Assembly (NCBI RefSeq): GCF_016820585.1
Contig: NZ_JADHDX010000004.1
Coordinates: 124,001-188,000, forward strand
Direction of reading: 5' to 3'
DNA length: 64,000 nt
DNA from: Arthrobacter beigongshangensis
Lineage (GTDB): Bacteria; Bacillota; Bacilli; Bacillales_A; Planococcaceae
In this document: positions 1 through 7,701 of the stretch, piece after piece
How the letters are laid out: each line of letters starts with the position of its first letter
How positions within the stretch are numbered: position 1 is the stretch's first letter
Notes under the pieces: model-generated
Database searches by the model: none
Told to the model about the DNA's origin: nothing
The model's input: the letters and a program-made list of their open reading frames with translations, nothing else
Program-made: the position numbers and the translations under genes

Positions 1-79
1 ACCTTATTAGAGGTGGTTTTCTTTTTTATTGGACAGCGTATGATGGGATTTAGGTTGTTATAATTTAGGAGGATGGAAA

Positions 80-439
80 ATGAAATCGAAGCGTAAGGTA
101 GGCACGGACGGCCAATAAAGTGCCCTTTATCGACACAGAAACTCTAGTTACACAGTATTACTCGGAGCTGTATAACATCGGGAAAGGTTTGGACATGTTA
201 ACGGAAGTAGCAAAGCTATCAGACTACGGCTTATATATTTATTTGGAACCAGATGTGGTATAGGTGAACGATGGTATGCGCGTGCATGGCGATCAGTCCA
301 TCAGTCCATTCGGGAAGACAATAACCACGAACTCAAGAAAATATTTGATGAAGCAGGTGTCAACTATGTCGTTGTAAGCGATAATTACGAAGAGCGTTTT
401 GAAACTTGCGGGGCTCTGGTGAAAGGGATTATGAAGTGA
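80..439 (+). pseudogene. Decayed NadR-type AAA/P-loop kinase remnant
   Basis: A ribosome-binding site (TTAGGAGG) precedes ATG 80, which opens only 12 codons (MKSKRKVG...) before TAA at 116. From about 115 another frame continues with a stretch recognisable as the C-terminal half of NadR-like ribosylnicotinamide-kinase/AAA_28 proteins (PFIDTETLVTQYY, then YIYLEPDV). It is interrupted by TAG at 261-263 where the family has Trp, then by a frameshift at a small duplication (cagtccatcagtccatt, about 290-307), after which ELKKIFDEAGVNYVVVSD follows to TGA 437-439. The P-loop region is largely deleted. At least three independent lesions make this a dead gene; the family assignment is from motif memory only. 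Confidence 0.7.
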
Positions 440-445
440 ATAGGG

Positions 446-479
446 GAAGCTTTCCGCAAATTGGGAAGCTTCTTTTTTA
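446..479 (+). terminator. Rho-independent terminator after NadR-like remnant
   Basis: A ten-pair stem (446-455 with 463-472, one G-T pair) with a seven-base loop is followed by a run of T. It survives although its gene is broken. Confidence 0.75.
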
Positions 480-600
480 TGGTCAAAAGTGCATTTTAAC
501 AGATTGAAAACTATAAAAAAGTCCAATGTTGTATGAAAACTGGTTAAGAATGCCATGCTTTATTCTATGTGAAAGATAGTTATACAAAGGAGGATGAAAG

Positions 601-1359
601 ATGGCAGAAGATAAAAAGGGATTGTCAAGGCGGGATTTCCTGAAGACGACTGGGATTGCGACGGGGGCTCTCGTAGGAGGGGGGCTCATTGGGGGACTTG
701 TCGGTTATAACGTCCAAAAGGAAGGTCAGGTTGCGGGGACAGGTGGACATAAAGGGGCAGGCGGTGAGCCGGCTGCTGTTAACAATCGAGGCTTAATGTT
801 CTTTACGAATATGGCTGAATTCAATGTATTGGCCCAGGCAGTTGAACGGATATTTCCGGAAGATGATCTTGGTCCGGGTGCTATTGGATTAGGCGTACCA
901 TACTTTATCGACAATCAATTGGCCGGAAACTACGGGAGCAATGTGAAAGAGTATATGCAAGGTCCCTTTTTTGCGGGCGAATCAACGCAAGGCTATCAAA
1001 GTAGGCTGACGCGTGGAGAGATTTTTAGACAAGGGATGATCAGGATGGATGAGGAGGCGAAGAGACGGTTTGAGAAAAACTTTGTCGACCTTGAGGGACA
1101 GCAAATGGATGAAATCATTACAGCATTCCAAAAAAATGAAGTCGATATGAAAGGAGTATCCTCGGAATTCTTCTTCAAGCTTCTGAGGCAGGCAACATTG
1201 GAAGGCGCCTATGCAGATCCCATTTATAACGGCAATGTGAATATGGATGCCTGGCGCATGAAGGAGTTTCCAGGCAATCAAATGACGTATATCGCCGAAA
1301 TTGAAAATGAAAAGTTTGTGAAATATGAACCAAAATCATTAAGCAGTATGGAACATTAA
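601..1359 (+). CDS. Tat-exported gluconate 2-dehydrogenase subunit 3 family protein
   Basis: 252 residues. The N-terminus carries a textbook twin-arginine signal (SRRDFLKTTG at residues 9-18) followed by a Gly/Ala/Leu-rich hydrophobic stretch to about residue 37, so the folded protein is expected to cross the membrane by Tat. The mature part (FPEDDLGPGA, FIDNQLAG, then a C-terminal DPIYNGN) matches the small gamma subunit family of membrane-bound gluconate/sugar dehydrogenases, which pairs with a GMC flavoprotein. The start is set by an AAAGGAGGATG site seven bases upstream. The next gene encodes the GMC partner 13 bases downstream, followed by tatA and tatC, so the four genes look like one operon. 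The sugar or alcohol substrate cannot be read from sequence. Confidence 0.9.
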   Translation: MAEDKKGLSRRDFLKTTGIATGALVGGGLIGGLVGYNVQKEGQVAGTGGHKGAGGEPAAVNNRGLMFFTNMAEFNVLAQAVERIFPEDDLGPGAIGLGVPYFIDNQLAGNYGSNVKEYMQGPFFAGESTQGYQSRLTRGEIFRQGMIRMDEEAKRRFEKNFVDLEGQQMDEIITAFQKNEVDMKGVSSEFFFKLLRQATLEGAYADPIYNGNVNMDAWRMKEFPGNQMTYIAEIENEKFVKYEPKSLSSMEH

Positions 1360-1372
1360 GGGGGAATCACAA

Positions 1373-3085
1373 ATGGTAACCACATTGGATAAGGTAGATG
1401 TCGTGACGGTAGGCGTTGGCTGGACAGGCGGTATTATTGCTGCTGAATGTGCAAAAGCGGGACTGAAGGTCGTCGGATTAGAACGTGGTAAAGACCGTAA
1501 CACGGCCGACTTTTTAATGGTGCATGATGAATATCGATACGCCATGCGCTACGATTTAATGCAGGATTTATCAAAAGAGACGATTACTTTTAGGAATCAT
1601 CGAAAGATGCGGGCATTGCCGATGCGACAAATGGGGTCCTTTCTGCTCGGAGAAGGGCTTGGTGGTGCAGGCACACATTGGAATGGACAAACATGGCGCT
1701 TTTTGCCGTATGATTTTGAAATAAAGTCGATGACAGACAAGAAATATGGCAAGAACAAGCTGTCAGCCGACTACCAGCTTCAAGATTGGGGCATTACGTA
1801 CGATGAGCTGGAGCCTTATTTCGATAAATTCGAGAAGACAGCCGGTTTATCGGGGGAGGATAAAAATCCATTCGCAGGAAAACGCTCTTCTCCTTATCCA
1901 ACACCCGCTATGAAAAAAACACCTATCTTAAAGAAGTTTGAGACGGCGACCAGTAAACTCGGCTATACACCTTTTATGTTACCATCGGCAAATTTGTCAG
2001 AGGCTTATACAAACCCTGATGGTGAATCCATTTCAGCATGTCAATATTGTGGATTTTGCGAACGATTTGGCTGTGAGTATGGTGCGAAGACATCACCGGA
2101 AATAACGGTTGTTCCGACTGCAAGAAAAACGGGGAATTTTGATGTCCGTTTCCATGCGAATGTCGTAGAAGTGATGAAGCAGGGGAATAAAGTGACAGGT
2201 GTAAAGTATATTGATACCCAAACGGGAGAAGAATATATACAACCAGCAGAAGTTGTTGCGCTCACGAGTTATGTCATGAATAATGCGAAGCTTTTAATGG
2301 TTTCAGATATAGGAGAGCAGTATAATCCGGAAACTCAAAAAGGAACACTCGGTAAGAACTATGCTTATCAAATTCTTCCTGGGGCTACAGGTTTTTTTGA
2401 TGAACAAATGAATGTTTTTATGGGAGCAGGATCTCTTGGCATGACGATTGATGATCTCAATGGGGATAACTTTGACCATAGTGATTTGGATTTTATTCAT
2501 GGCGGGAGTATTTCCATCACGCAAACAGGTACTCGTCCAATCCAAACGAATCCGATTCCACCCGATACGCCAACATGGGGAGCAGAATTTAAGAAAGCGT
2601 CTATTTATAACTATACAAGAACACTAAATGTCTCGACAGAGGGGGCTTCGATGCCGCACAAGGAAAACTTTATGTCGCTAGATCCGGACTATAAAGATGC
2701 GTATGGTGTTCCGCTGCTCCAGTTAACGTACAATTTCACCGATCAAGATCGAAATTTACACAAGTATTTAACGGCAAAGACAAGTGATATTATGAAGGAA
2801 ATGGGTGCGAAGACGGTGATGGCGGGAAGTCCCATTACAAACTACGATATCGTTCCTTATCAGACAACGCATAACACAGGCGGAACAATTATGGGAGCCA
2901 GCCCCGACAATAGCGTCGTCAACAATTATTTACAACATTGGGATGCCGATAATCTCTTTGTAGTCAGCGCTGGAAACTTCGCGCACAATAGTGGCTATAA
3001 TCCAACGGGAACAGTTGGTGCTCTCGCCTATCGAGCCGCCGAAGGGATTATCAACTACAGTAAAAATGGTGGATCACTCGTATAA
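1373..3085 (+). CDS. GMC family oxidoreductase (gluconate/sugar dehydrogenase flavoprotein subunit)
   Basis: 570 residues, usual for the family. The N-terminal FAD-binding motif is GVGWTGGIIAAECAKAG (residues 14-30), with the substrate-side LGGAGTHWNGQTWR motif near residue 100. A Cys cluster (CQYCGFCERFGC, about residues 223-234) resembles the cysteine motif of gluconate 2-dehydrogenase alpha subunits. The C-terminal half carries the GMC catalytic region (THNTGGTIMG, and NPTGTVGALAYRAAEG near the end). It has no signal peptide of its own, so it is probably exported as a complex with the Tat-bearing subunit encoded just upstream (hitchhiking; inference). No cytochrome c subunit gene is adjacent, so the electron acceptor is unknown; menaquinone or a cytochrome elsewhere is possible. 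Confidence 0.9.
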   Translation: MVTTLDKVDVVTVGVGWTGGIIAAECAKAGLKVVGLERGKDRNTADFLMVHDEYRYAMRYDLMQDLSKETITFRNHRKMRALPMRQMGSFLLGEGLGGAGTHWNGQTWRFLPYDFEIKSMTDKKYGKNKLSADYQLQDWGITYDELEPYFDKFEKTAGLSGEDKNPFAGKRSSPYPTPAMKKTPILKKFETATSKLGYTPFMLPSANLSEAYTNPDGESISACQYCGFCERFGCEYGAKTSPEITVVPTARKTGNFDVRFHANVVEVMKQGNKVTGVKYIDTQTGEEYIQPAEVVALTSYVMNNAKLLMVSDIGEQYNPETQKGTLGKNYAYQILPGATGFFDEQMNVFMGAGSLGMTIDDLNGDNFDHSDLDFIHGGSISITQTGTRPIQTNPIPPDTPTWGAEFKKASIYNYTRTLNVSTEGASMPHKENFMSLDPDYKDAYGVPLLQLTYNFTDQDRNLHKYLTAKTSDIMKEMGAKTVMAGSPITNYDIVPYQTTHNTGGTIMGASPDNSVVNNYLQHWDADNLFVVSAGNFAHNSGYNPTGTVGALAYRAAEGIINYSKNGGSLV

Positions 3086-3106
3086 GTATGAAAGGAGACA
3101 GTCGAA

Positions 3107-3307
3107 ATGAGTTTAGCAAGTATCGGTGTTCCTGGTTTAATTATCATCCTTGTGATTGTTCTCATCTTGTTTGGACCGAGAAAGCTGCCAGAAGTGGGTG
3201 CAGCGGTCGGTAAAACGCTCGCGGAATTTAAAAAGTCGGCGCGGGATATTATAGATGATGAAGAGCCAACCCTGAAGGACTTAGAAAAAAAGCGCATTGA
3301 TAAGTAG
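3107..3307 (+). CDS. tatA: Sec-independent protein translocase subunit TatA
   Basis: 66 residues. One N-terminal membrane helix (about residues 5-21) leads into the conserved FGPRKLPE hinge, then an amphipathic helix ([18 protein letters not shown]) and an acidic/basic tail: the classic TatA layout. TatA oligomers form the pore-like element that lets folded RR-signal proteins through the membrane. The gene is 21 bases after the GMC gene, with an AAAGGAGA site, and 8 bases before tatC. Location next to a Tat substrate suggests a translocase dedicated to the dehydrogenase, comparable in principle to the phoD-tatAd-tatCd arrangement of Bacillus subtilis. Confidence 0.95.
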   Translation: MSLASIGVPGLIIILVIVLILFGPRKLPEVGAAVGKTLAEFKKSARDIIDDEEPTLKDLEKKRIDK

Positions 3308-3315
3308 GTGATGGT

Positions 3316-4164
3316 ATGGATCCATATGGAGACCACAACCGAAAAATTTTAAGTCCATTGGATAAAATAAGTGTTGTGAAGCAGGAAGATGTGGTGGTTG
3401 AAGTAAAGGAAAGTGTTGTCGAAATTGTTCATAAAGAACCTGCACTAGACTTGGAAAGTAACCCATCTCTTGTCGATCACTTGACCGATTTGAGGAAGCA
3501 GCTAGTTAAAGGTGCAGCTGTTTTTCTGTTCTTTCTCATCGTCATCTTTTCGACCATCAATTTCTGGTTCCCTTACGTCACCCGAGGGCATGAACTAATT
3601 ATTCTTGGACCACTGGAAGTTGTGAAATTTTATATGTCGATTTCAACAGCGCTGGCTTTTGGATTAACACTGCCATTCCTTAGTCATTTTCTTTGGCAAT
3701 TTGTGGAGCCAGGGTTGAACGAACGGGAAAGTCGTTTTCTAAGTTTGTATTCGCCTGTCATGTTCCTGCTATTTCTTGTCGGCGTCGCATTCGGTTATTT
3801 TGTCGTCAATCCACTCAGTTATCAATTTCTTGTTGCACTTGGAGCAGTCAATTTCAATGTGATGGTATCGGCGCAGGAATATATCGGCTTTCTGCTAATG
3901 ACAACGATGCCCATTGGCCTGTTATTTGAGCTGCCCATTGTGACGCTGTTTTTGGCGACCATCGGCTTGCTTACTGCAGGATCGATGAGAAAAGTACGTA
4001 AATGGTCGTATCTTGCGATTGCGGTTGTTTCGGCTTTGATTACGCCGCCCGATTTTGTCAGTCAGCTCCTCGTACTCATTCCAATGGCTTTGCTGTATGA
4101 AGCAAGTATTTATATTGTGATGTATGCAGAGCGACGGAGTGCGGTTGCAAATGAAACCTTATAA
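3316..4164 (+). CDS. tatC: Sec-independent protein translocase subunit TatC
   Basis: 282 residues with about six predicted membrane segments. The TatC core starts near residue 54 with the motif SLVDHLTDLRKQL and includes FVEPGLNERESRF, the substrate-receptor region. TatC recognises twin-arginine signals. The first roughly 50 residues are a hydrophilic, Val/Glu-rich extension (EDVVVEVKESVVEIVHKE) not found in short TatC proteins; the ATG at 3316 with AGGTGAT eight bases upstream is the only start with a plausible site, so the extension is probably real. Last gene of the Tat/dehydrogenase operon, followed by a terminator. Confidence 0.93.
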   Translation: MDPYGDHNRKILSPLDKISVVKQEDVVVEVKESVVEIVHKEPALDLESNPSLVDHLTDLRKQLVKGAAVFLFFLIVIFSTINFWFPYVTRGHELIILGPLEVVKFYMSISTALAFGLTLPFLSHFLWQFVEPGLNERESRFLSLYSPVMFLLFLVGVAFGYFVVNPLSYQFLVALGAVNFNVMVSAQEYIGFLLMTTMPIGLLFELPIVTLFLATIGLLTAGSMRKVRKWSYLAIAVVSALITPPDFVSQLLVLIPMALLYEASIYIVMYAERRSAVANETL

Positions 4165-4166
4165 AG

Positions 4167-4202
4167 AAATCGGCACCCTAAATGCGGGTTGCCGATTTTT
4201 TA
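4167..4202 (+). terminator. Terminator of the Tat/dehydrogenase operon
   Basis: Stem AAATCGGCACCC (4167-4178) with GGGTTGCCGATTT (4186-4198, one bulge) followed by T-rich sequence. The T run extends toward the convergent small gene at 4209. Confidence 0.8.
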
Positions 4203-4208
4203 AGCGCT

Positions 4209-4340
4209 TTAAGAATTTTTTTGCATACTGCTTTTAGGAGCGAGCGATTCAAACTGCTTCATCAATTTGTCCCTGGCCCCTTTATTTCTCATTAAATAAG
4301 CTGCGCCGAGCCCGAGTGCTGCCATCGCTATTTTGTTCAT
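4209..4340 (-). CDS. Small DUF3918-like membrane-associated peptide (43 aa)
   Basis: A 43-residue reading frame beginning MNKIAMAALGLGAAYLMRN on the minus strand. The start at 4340 has an excellent AAGGAGAT site nine bases upstream. A short hydrophobic Gly/Ala/Leu stretch is followed by a basic-amphipathic part (ARDKLMKQFESLAP). This resembles the tiny DUF3918 family of Bacillales, whose function is unknown; the assignment is from memory of the motif. It converges on tatC and ends seven bases from the T run of that operon's terminator. Confidence 0.7.
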   Translation of the reverse strand: MNKIAMAALGLGAAYLMRNKGARDKLMKQFESLAPKSSMQKNS

Positions 4341-4560
4341 AGGTATTGTCATCTCCTTGTCGCTGTATTTTTGAATCATCTTACTATGCCCGAGTTCCGG
4401 AATGCTAATCAGAAAAATGTTAAGTTATTTGTTCCGATTGGTATACTAAGCTCTCCGTATTCTATGGGAGTAAGAACAATTCAAAGCCTAGACACAATTA
4501 CGCAGAGGGGTGACTGACTAACTAGAACTTTGGGGACCTCATTCGTTTTGCAACGGATAA

Positions 4561-4677
4561 TTAAAAGGATTTGGCAATGCTTATCTCGAATCTTTAATTT
4601 ATAAGAATTTTGGATTTGGGAAGGAAATAGAGTTTACGATGGGTTCAGCTGATTTTCAGACGATGAGGAAGGTGTGA
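4561..4677 (+). pseudogene. C-terminal remnant of a GNAT acetyltransferase
   Basis: An open stretch of 38 codons ends in TGA 4675-4677. Its translation contains GNAYLESLIYKNFGF and EIEFTMGS, which resembles the last beta strands of GNAT acetyltransferases (A..LYE..GF motif). Everything upstream (4341-4560) is closed by stops and shows no matching N-terminal domain, so the gene is 5' truncated. Its stop overlaps the GTG of the next gene, which suggests a former two-gene unit. Confidence 0.45.
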
Positions 4678-5243
4678 CGATTTTCAGTACATGCATTAAA
4701 GTGAATGAATGGATGTCGAAATTCCATGGGAAATGGGGAATCGCTGGTGGTTGGGCGATTGATTTATTCATTGGCAAAGAAACACGTATCCATTTGGACA
4801 TAGAAATTGCCCTATTTCGAGAAGATCAACATATGCTGAAAAAGGCATTACCAGATTGGTCATTTGAAAAAGCTGTGAAGGGTGAATTGATCACTTGGGA
4901 AGAAGAGTGGTTGGAATTGCCGATTCATGAGATTCACGGTGTTCATAAACAGGTAGGTGAACGGTTAGAAGTATTGCTGAATGAAACGAAGGATGACGAG
5001 TGGATATTCAGAAGGGAATCATCGATTTCATTACCGGAGAGCTCACTTTTTCTTGATTCAAATGAAGGAATTCCTTATCTGCATCCGGCAGTTGTTTTGC
5101 TATACAAAGCGAAAAATGCACGTGAGAAGGATCATGCTGATTTTAATGCAGCGAAGGATTTGCTGAAGGTGGAAGATAAAGAGTGGTTACGCAAGGCGCT
5201 TGTGGTCCACGTTCCTAGACATGAGTGGATTCATGAATTATGA
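4674..5243 (+). CDS. Nucleotidyltransferase (aminoglycoside 2''-adenylyltransferase-like)
   Basis: 189 residues. The motif GGWAIDLFIGKETRIHLDIEI (about residues 24-44, cited in part) has the GGWA, glycine-rich turn and Asp pair of small nucleotidyltransferases related to AadB/LinA-type and PF10706 proteins; the usual H.DID is here H.DIE. Such proteins transfer AMP to drugs or unknown small molecules, but many members have no resistance role. The start is uncertain: GTG 4674 overlaps the stop of the acetyltransferase remnant and its AGGAAGG site is very close; ATG 4710 (MSKFHGKW) is an alternative. The following 120 bases are non-coding. Confidence 0.65.
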   Translation: MTIFSTCIKVNEWMSKFHGKWGIAGGWAIDLFIGKETRIHLDIEIALFREDQHMLKKALPDWSFEKAVKGELITWEEEWLELPIHEIHGVHKQVGERLEVLLNETKDDEWIFRRESSISLPESSLFLDSNEGIPYLHPAVVLLYKAKNAREKDHADFNAAKDLLKVEDKEWLRKALVVHVPRHEWIHEL

Positions 5244-5261
5244 ATTGTGGCACCGATTCTT

Positions 5262-5290
5262 CTTAAACTAACGGGGCAGGTTAGTTTAAG
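5262..5290. repeat. Perfect 11-bp inverted repeat
   Basis: CTTAAACTAAC (5262-5272) and GTTAGTTTAAG (5280-5290) flank GGGGCAG. No T run follows, so it is not a standard terminator. Related hairpins with ACGGG loops occur near accessory genes in Bacillus, from memory. A degenerate relative (aactaaacgggtgctttaattcaa) lies at 5544-5567 on the far side of the small gene at 5364. Confidence 0.6.
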
Positions 5291-5363
5291 TGAAACTATT
5301 ATAAAATTTATTCGTATAGGTGTATTAAGGGGATTATTAGTTGACTAAGGAGGATTAGTTATT

Positions 5364-5534
5364 TTGTCGGATAAACCTAAGTGTACTGTATGTGATAAAG
5401 AAATTAAGGAAGATGACGTTGTTTTTGTAAAAATGCGTTACCCAAAGCGAAAGGGTTTTACTGAGATAAAAGCTTATTTAAAAAACGAAGGAAAATTCAT
5501 TTGTGAAGACTGTTTTAGTAATAAATCCTATTAA
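5364..5534 (+). CDS. Small zinc-ribbon-like protein (56 aa)
   Basis: TTG start with a near-perfect AAGGAGG site (5347-5353, ten bases upstream). The 56-residue product starts LSDKPKCTVCDKEI and ends FICEDCFSNKSY, so two CxxC pairs (CTVC and CEDC) could bind one zinc ion. Similar short proteins in Bacillus are often labelled as Fe3+ hydroxamate transporter proteins by mistake; the function is unknown. Too short for routine ORF lists. It is flanked by hairpin-type repeats and followed by a terminator, so it is likely a free-standing accessory gene. Confidence 0.7.
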   Translation: MSDKPKCTVCDKEIKEDDVVFVKMRYPKRKGFTEIKAYLKNEGKFICEDCFSNKSY

Positions 5535-5573
5535 ACTTTATTCAACTAAACGGGTGCTTTAATTCAAGAGCAT

Positions 5574-5598
5574 GACTGTCAATAGACGGTCTTTTTTT
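5574..5598 (+). terminator. Terminator after the small CxxC protein
   Basis: Seven-pair stem GACTGTC/GACGGTC (one T-G pair), AATA loop, seven T residues. Confidence 0.75.
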
Positions 5599-5676
5599 AT
5601 CCCCCTTAGGTGCCCTAACTTGCCTTAAGGTGAGTTAATGTGAGGTGCCGTAAATTATGAGAAAAGGAGCGGCAGT

Positions 5677-6201
5677 ATGAATAAAATCATGGTCATCGGG
5701 GTGTCTTCTGGTGCTGGGAAATCGACGTTTGCGCGCCGATTAGGTGAATTGACAGGTATTGAAGTGACGCATTTGGATCGGTTATATTGGAAACCGAATT
5801 GGATAGAGGCCCCGTCAGAAGAGTTTTCAGCAGCACAGCAACAAGTTGTCCAACAGGAACGCTGGATTATGGAAGGGAATTATACAGGGACAGTCTATAT
5901 TCGCGAGCCGCACGCAGACACCGTTATTTACCTCGAACTTCCATTGAGGGTTTGCTTGTACAGGGTGTTAAAACGGAGAGTGCAGTATCATGGGAAAACA
6001 CGACAAGATATTGCTGATGGCTGCAAGGAAAAGATGGACATGGCGTTTCTAAAATTCATCGTCACGACATATGGCGCGCGGAAAAAGGCCATGATGAAGC
6101 GAATGGATCGTTATGCGGAAGAAGGGAAGACTGTGCATTACTTGAAAACACCTGCACAGATTGATGGTTTTTTGGCGACGTACGTACATAAAGAGAAGTA
6201 A
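5677..6201 (+). CDS. P-loop nucleotide kinase, DNA topology modulation protein FlaR-like
   Basis: 174 residues. Walker A motif GVSSGAGKSTFARRLGE at residues 8-24, then THLDRLYWKPNW near residue 31, typical of adenylate-kinase-like proteins annotated as topology modulation protein FlaR in Firmicutes. The lid region carries RRVQYHGKTRQDI. The name is historical: the fold predicts phosphoryl transfer to a nucleotide or other small substrate, unknown here. ATG 5677 follows AAAAGGAG. A single-gene unit with a hairpin at its 3' end shared with the convergent HxlR gene. Confidence 0.8.
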   Translation: MNKIMVIGVSSGAGKSTFARRLGELTGIEVTHLDRLYWKPNWIEAPSEEFSAAQQQVVQQERWIMEGNYTGTVYIREPHADTVIYLELPLRVCLYRVLKRRVQYHGKTRQDIADGCKEKMDMAFLKFIVTTYGARKKAMMKRMDRYAEEGKTVHYLKTPAQIDGFLATYVHKEK

Positions 6202-6231
6202 AGCCGATTGTATTGAAGGTTAATCGGCTTT
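6200..6231. terminator. Shared bidirectional hairpin between kinase and HxlR genes
   Basis: AAAGCCGATT (6200-6209) pairs with AATCGGCTTT (6222-6231). It lies between two convergent genes and overlaps the last codon of the regulator; only short T stretches flank it. Confidence 0.65.
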
Positions 6232-6559
6232 AACTTTTTACAATGGTTTCTTGCTCAATCCACGTTTTTGACCAGCTTTCAATTTCTTGCATAATCGGCG
6301 TGAGTGACATGCCTTTTTCAGTTATAGAGTATTCAATTCGTACGGGTGTTTCTGGATACACATTACGGATAACAAAGCCTTGCTGTTCGAGGTCTTTCAA
6401 TCGCTCTGTTAATGTTTTGCCGCTGACACCAAGTTTGTCGGTCATTGTACAAAAACGCTGTGGCCCTGTCATTAATTGATACAAAATAAGGGTGGTCCAA
6501 CGTTGGCTTAGGATAGAAACGGCTTTTTCGAAGCGGGGGCATAGTTCAAATTCGTTCAT
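6230..6559 (-). CDS. HxlR/DUF24-family winged-helix regulator (CatR/YodB-like)
   Basis: 109 residues: a compact winged helix beginning MNEFELCPRFEKAVSILSQRW, with the helix-turn-helix around GVSGKTLTERLKDLEQQG. Cys7 sits where the redox-sensing cysteine of YodB, CatR and HypR lies in Bacillus subtilis; in those proteins quinones or diamide modify it and relieve repression. The gene is divergent from a catechol-2,3-dioxygenase-like gene, the same pairing logic as CatR with catDE, so it probably represses that gene and itself. The Cys role is inferred by analogy. Confidence 0.85.
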   Translation of the reverse strand: MNEFELCPRFEKAVSILSQRWTTLILYQLMTGPQRFCTMTDKLGVSGKTLTERLKDLEQQGFVIRNVYPETPVRIEYSITEKGMSLTPIMQEIESWSKTWIEQETIVKS

Positions 6560-6593
6560 CTACATTCAACTCCTTTTGTTGTAAACTTTCTTG

Positions 6594-6645
6594 TTGACAA
6601 TAGTTATTATAACATATAAAGTTAGTTACATAAAGTAAGTTACTT
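6594..6645 (+). promoter_or_regulatory. Candidate promoter and HxlR operator upstream of the dioxygenase gene
   Basis: TTGACA at 6594-6599 is followed by AT-rich -10 candidates (TATAAA at 6615-6620, spacer 15, or TAAAGT at 6617, spacer 17). Immediately downstream is the inverted repeat AAGTAA-G-TTACTT (6633-6645), near the expected start of transcription, a sensible place for a repressor of the HxlR family. Confidence 0.45.
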
Positions 6646-6673
6646 ACGGAACGTGAAAAAAGGAGGAATATAA

Positions 6674-7519
6674 ATGAACTTTCATACAGCACCGATTATT
6701 TACACAGGGGAAGTACATCTTAATGTTTTAGATTTGGAAAGGTCAGTCCAATTTTACAAAGAAGTGATTGGTTTTAAAGTACTTGAGGAAGCTGCGGATA
6801 AGGTTGTACTAACGGCGGATGGTAAGACACCGTTGCTAATTGTCGAACAACCGGAACATGTTACGCCGAAAGAGGCACATAAAGCTGGTTTGTATCATTT
6901 TGCATTGTTACTGCCGAAGCGAGCTGATTTAGGTGCAATTATTAAGCATTTTATCGAGCATCAGGTACGAATTGGGGCTTCGGACCATTTGGTGAGTGAG
7001 GCGCTTTATTTGTCAGACCCAGACGGTAATGGCATTGAAATTTACATTGATCGTGATCCTGCCGTTTGGAGTTGGGACGCGGGTAAAGTCGCGATGAGTA
7101 CAGATCCATTGGACGGTGACAGTATTGTTGCGGAAAGTGGAAATCAGACGTGGGATGGACTTCCTTCTGGGACAGTTATGGGTCATGTTCATTTGCACGT
7201 AGCTCACTTGCCTGAAACGGAAACATTCTATAATGCACTTGGCTTTGAAGTTGTTACGAATTATCCACAAGCATTGTTCATGTCGAATGGCAAATACCAT
7301 CATCATATTGGTTTGAATACGTGGAATGGCGTAGGAGCACCGCGTCCAGCTGAAGGCAGTGTTGGACTTCAATCCTTTGCGCTCGTTTATCCGACTGAGG
7401 CAGTGTTGAATGAAGCACTTGCGAAAGTGGAGGTGTTAGGGGTGAACGTGGCGTCTAGAGGCAGTGAGTTTGTAGTGGAAGACCCTTCTGGCAATCGAAT
7501 TGTGCTACGGGTTGGGTAA
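6674..7519 (+). CDS. catE: VOC-family ring-cleavage dioxygenase, catechol-2,3-dioxygenase-like
   Basis: 281 residues made of two vicinal-oxygen-chelate domains, as in Bacillus CatE (YfiE). In the first domain the metal triad is visible: His in GEVHLNV (residue 15), His in YHFALLLP, and Glu in DPDGNGIEIY. The second domain has GHVHLHV and HHIGLN but NRIVL in place of the final Glu. Such enzymes open catechol rings and protect against catechol and quinone toxicity. ATG 6674 has AAAGGAGG upstream. A terminator follows, so it is monocistronic, without the catD partner. The precise substrate is inferred from family and the divergent redox regulator. Confidence 0.8.
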   Translation: MNFHTAPIIYTGEVHLNVLDLERSVQFYKEVIGFKVLEEAADKVVLTADGKTPLLIVEQPEHVTPKEAHKAGLYHFALLLPKRADLGAIIKHFIEHQVRIGASDHLVSEALYLSDPDGNGIEIYIDRDPAVWSWDAGKVAMSTDPLDGDSIVAESGNQTWDGLPSGTVMGHVHLHVAHLPETETFYNALGFEVVTNYPQALFMSNGKYHHHIGLNTWNGVGAPRPAEGSVGLQSFALVYPTEAVLNEALAKVEVLGVNVASRGSEFVVEDPSGNRIVLRVG

Positions 7520-7538
7520 GATTTTATAGGTAAGGAAC

Positions 7539-7576
7539 AGGGACTTTGAACCGTATTGGTTTGAGTCCCTTTTTTT
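7539..7576 (+). terminator. Terminator after catE-like gene
   Basis: AGGGACT...AGTCCCT stem with extended, partly mismatched upper stem and seven T residues. Confidence 0.8.
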
Positions 7577-7701
7577 CTACTTTCCAAATGTTTCTTAGTA
7601 TACATGAATAATTTGAAACTTCTTTCGACGTCATCCGTATAACAGCGTATACTTAAAAATAATGAAACGGAATTATGTTGTGTATAAGAGGAGTGAAATA
7701 T

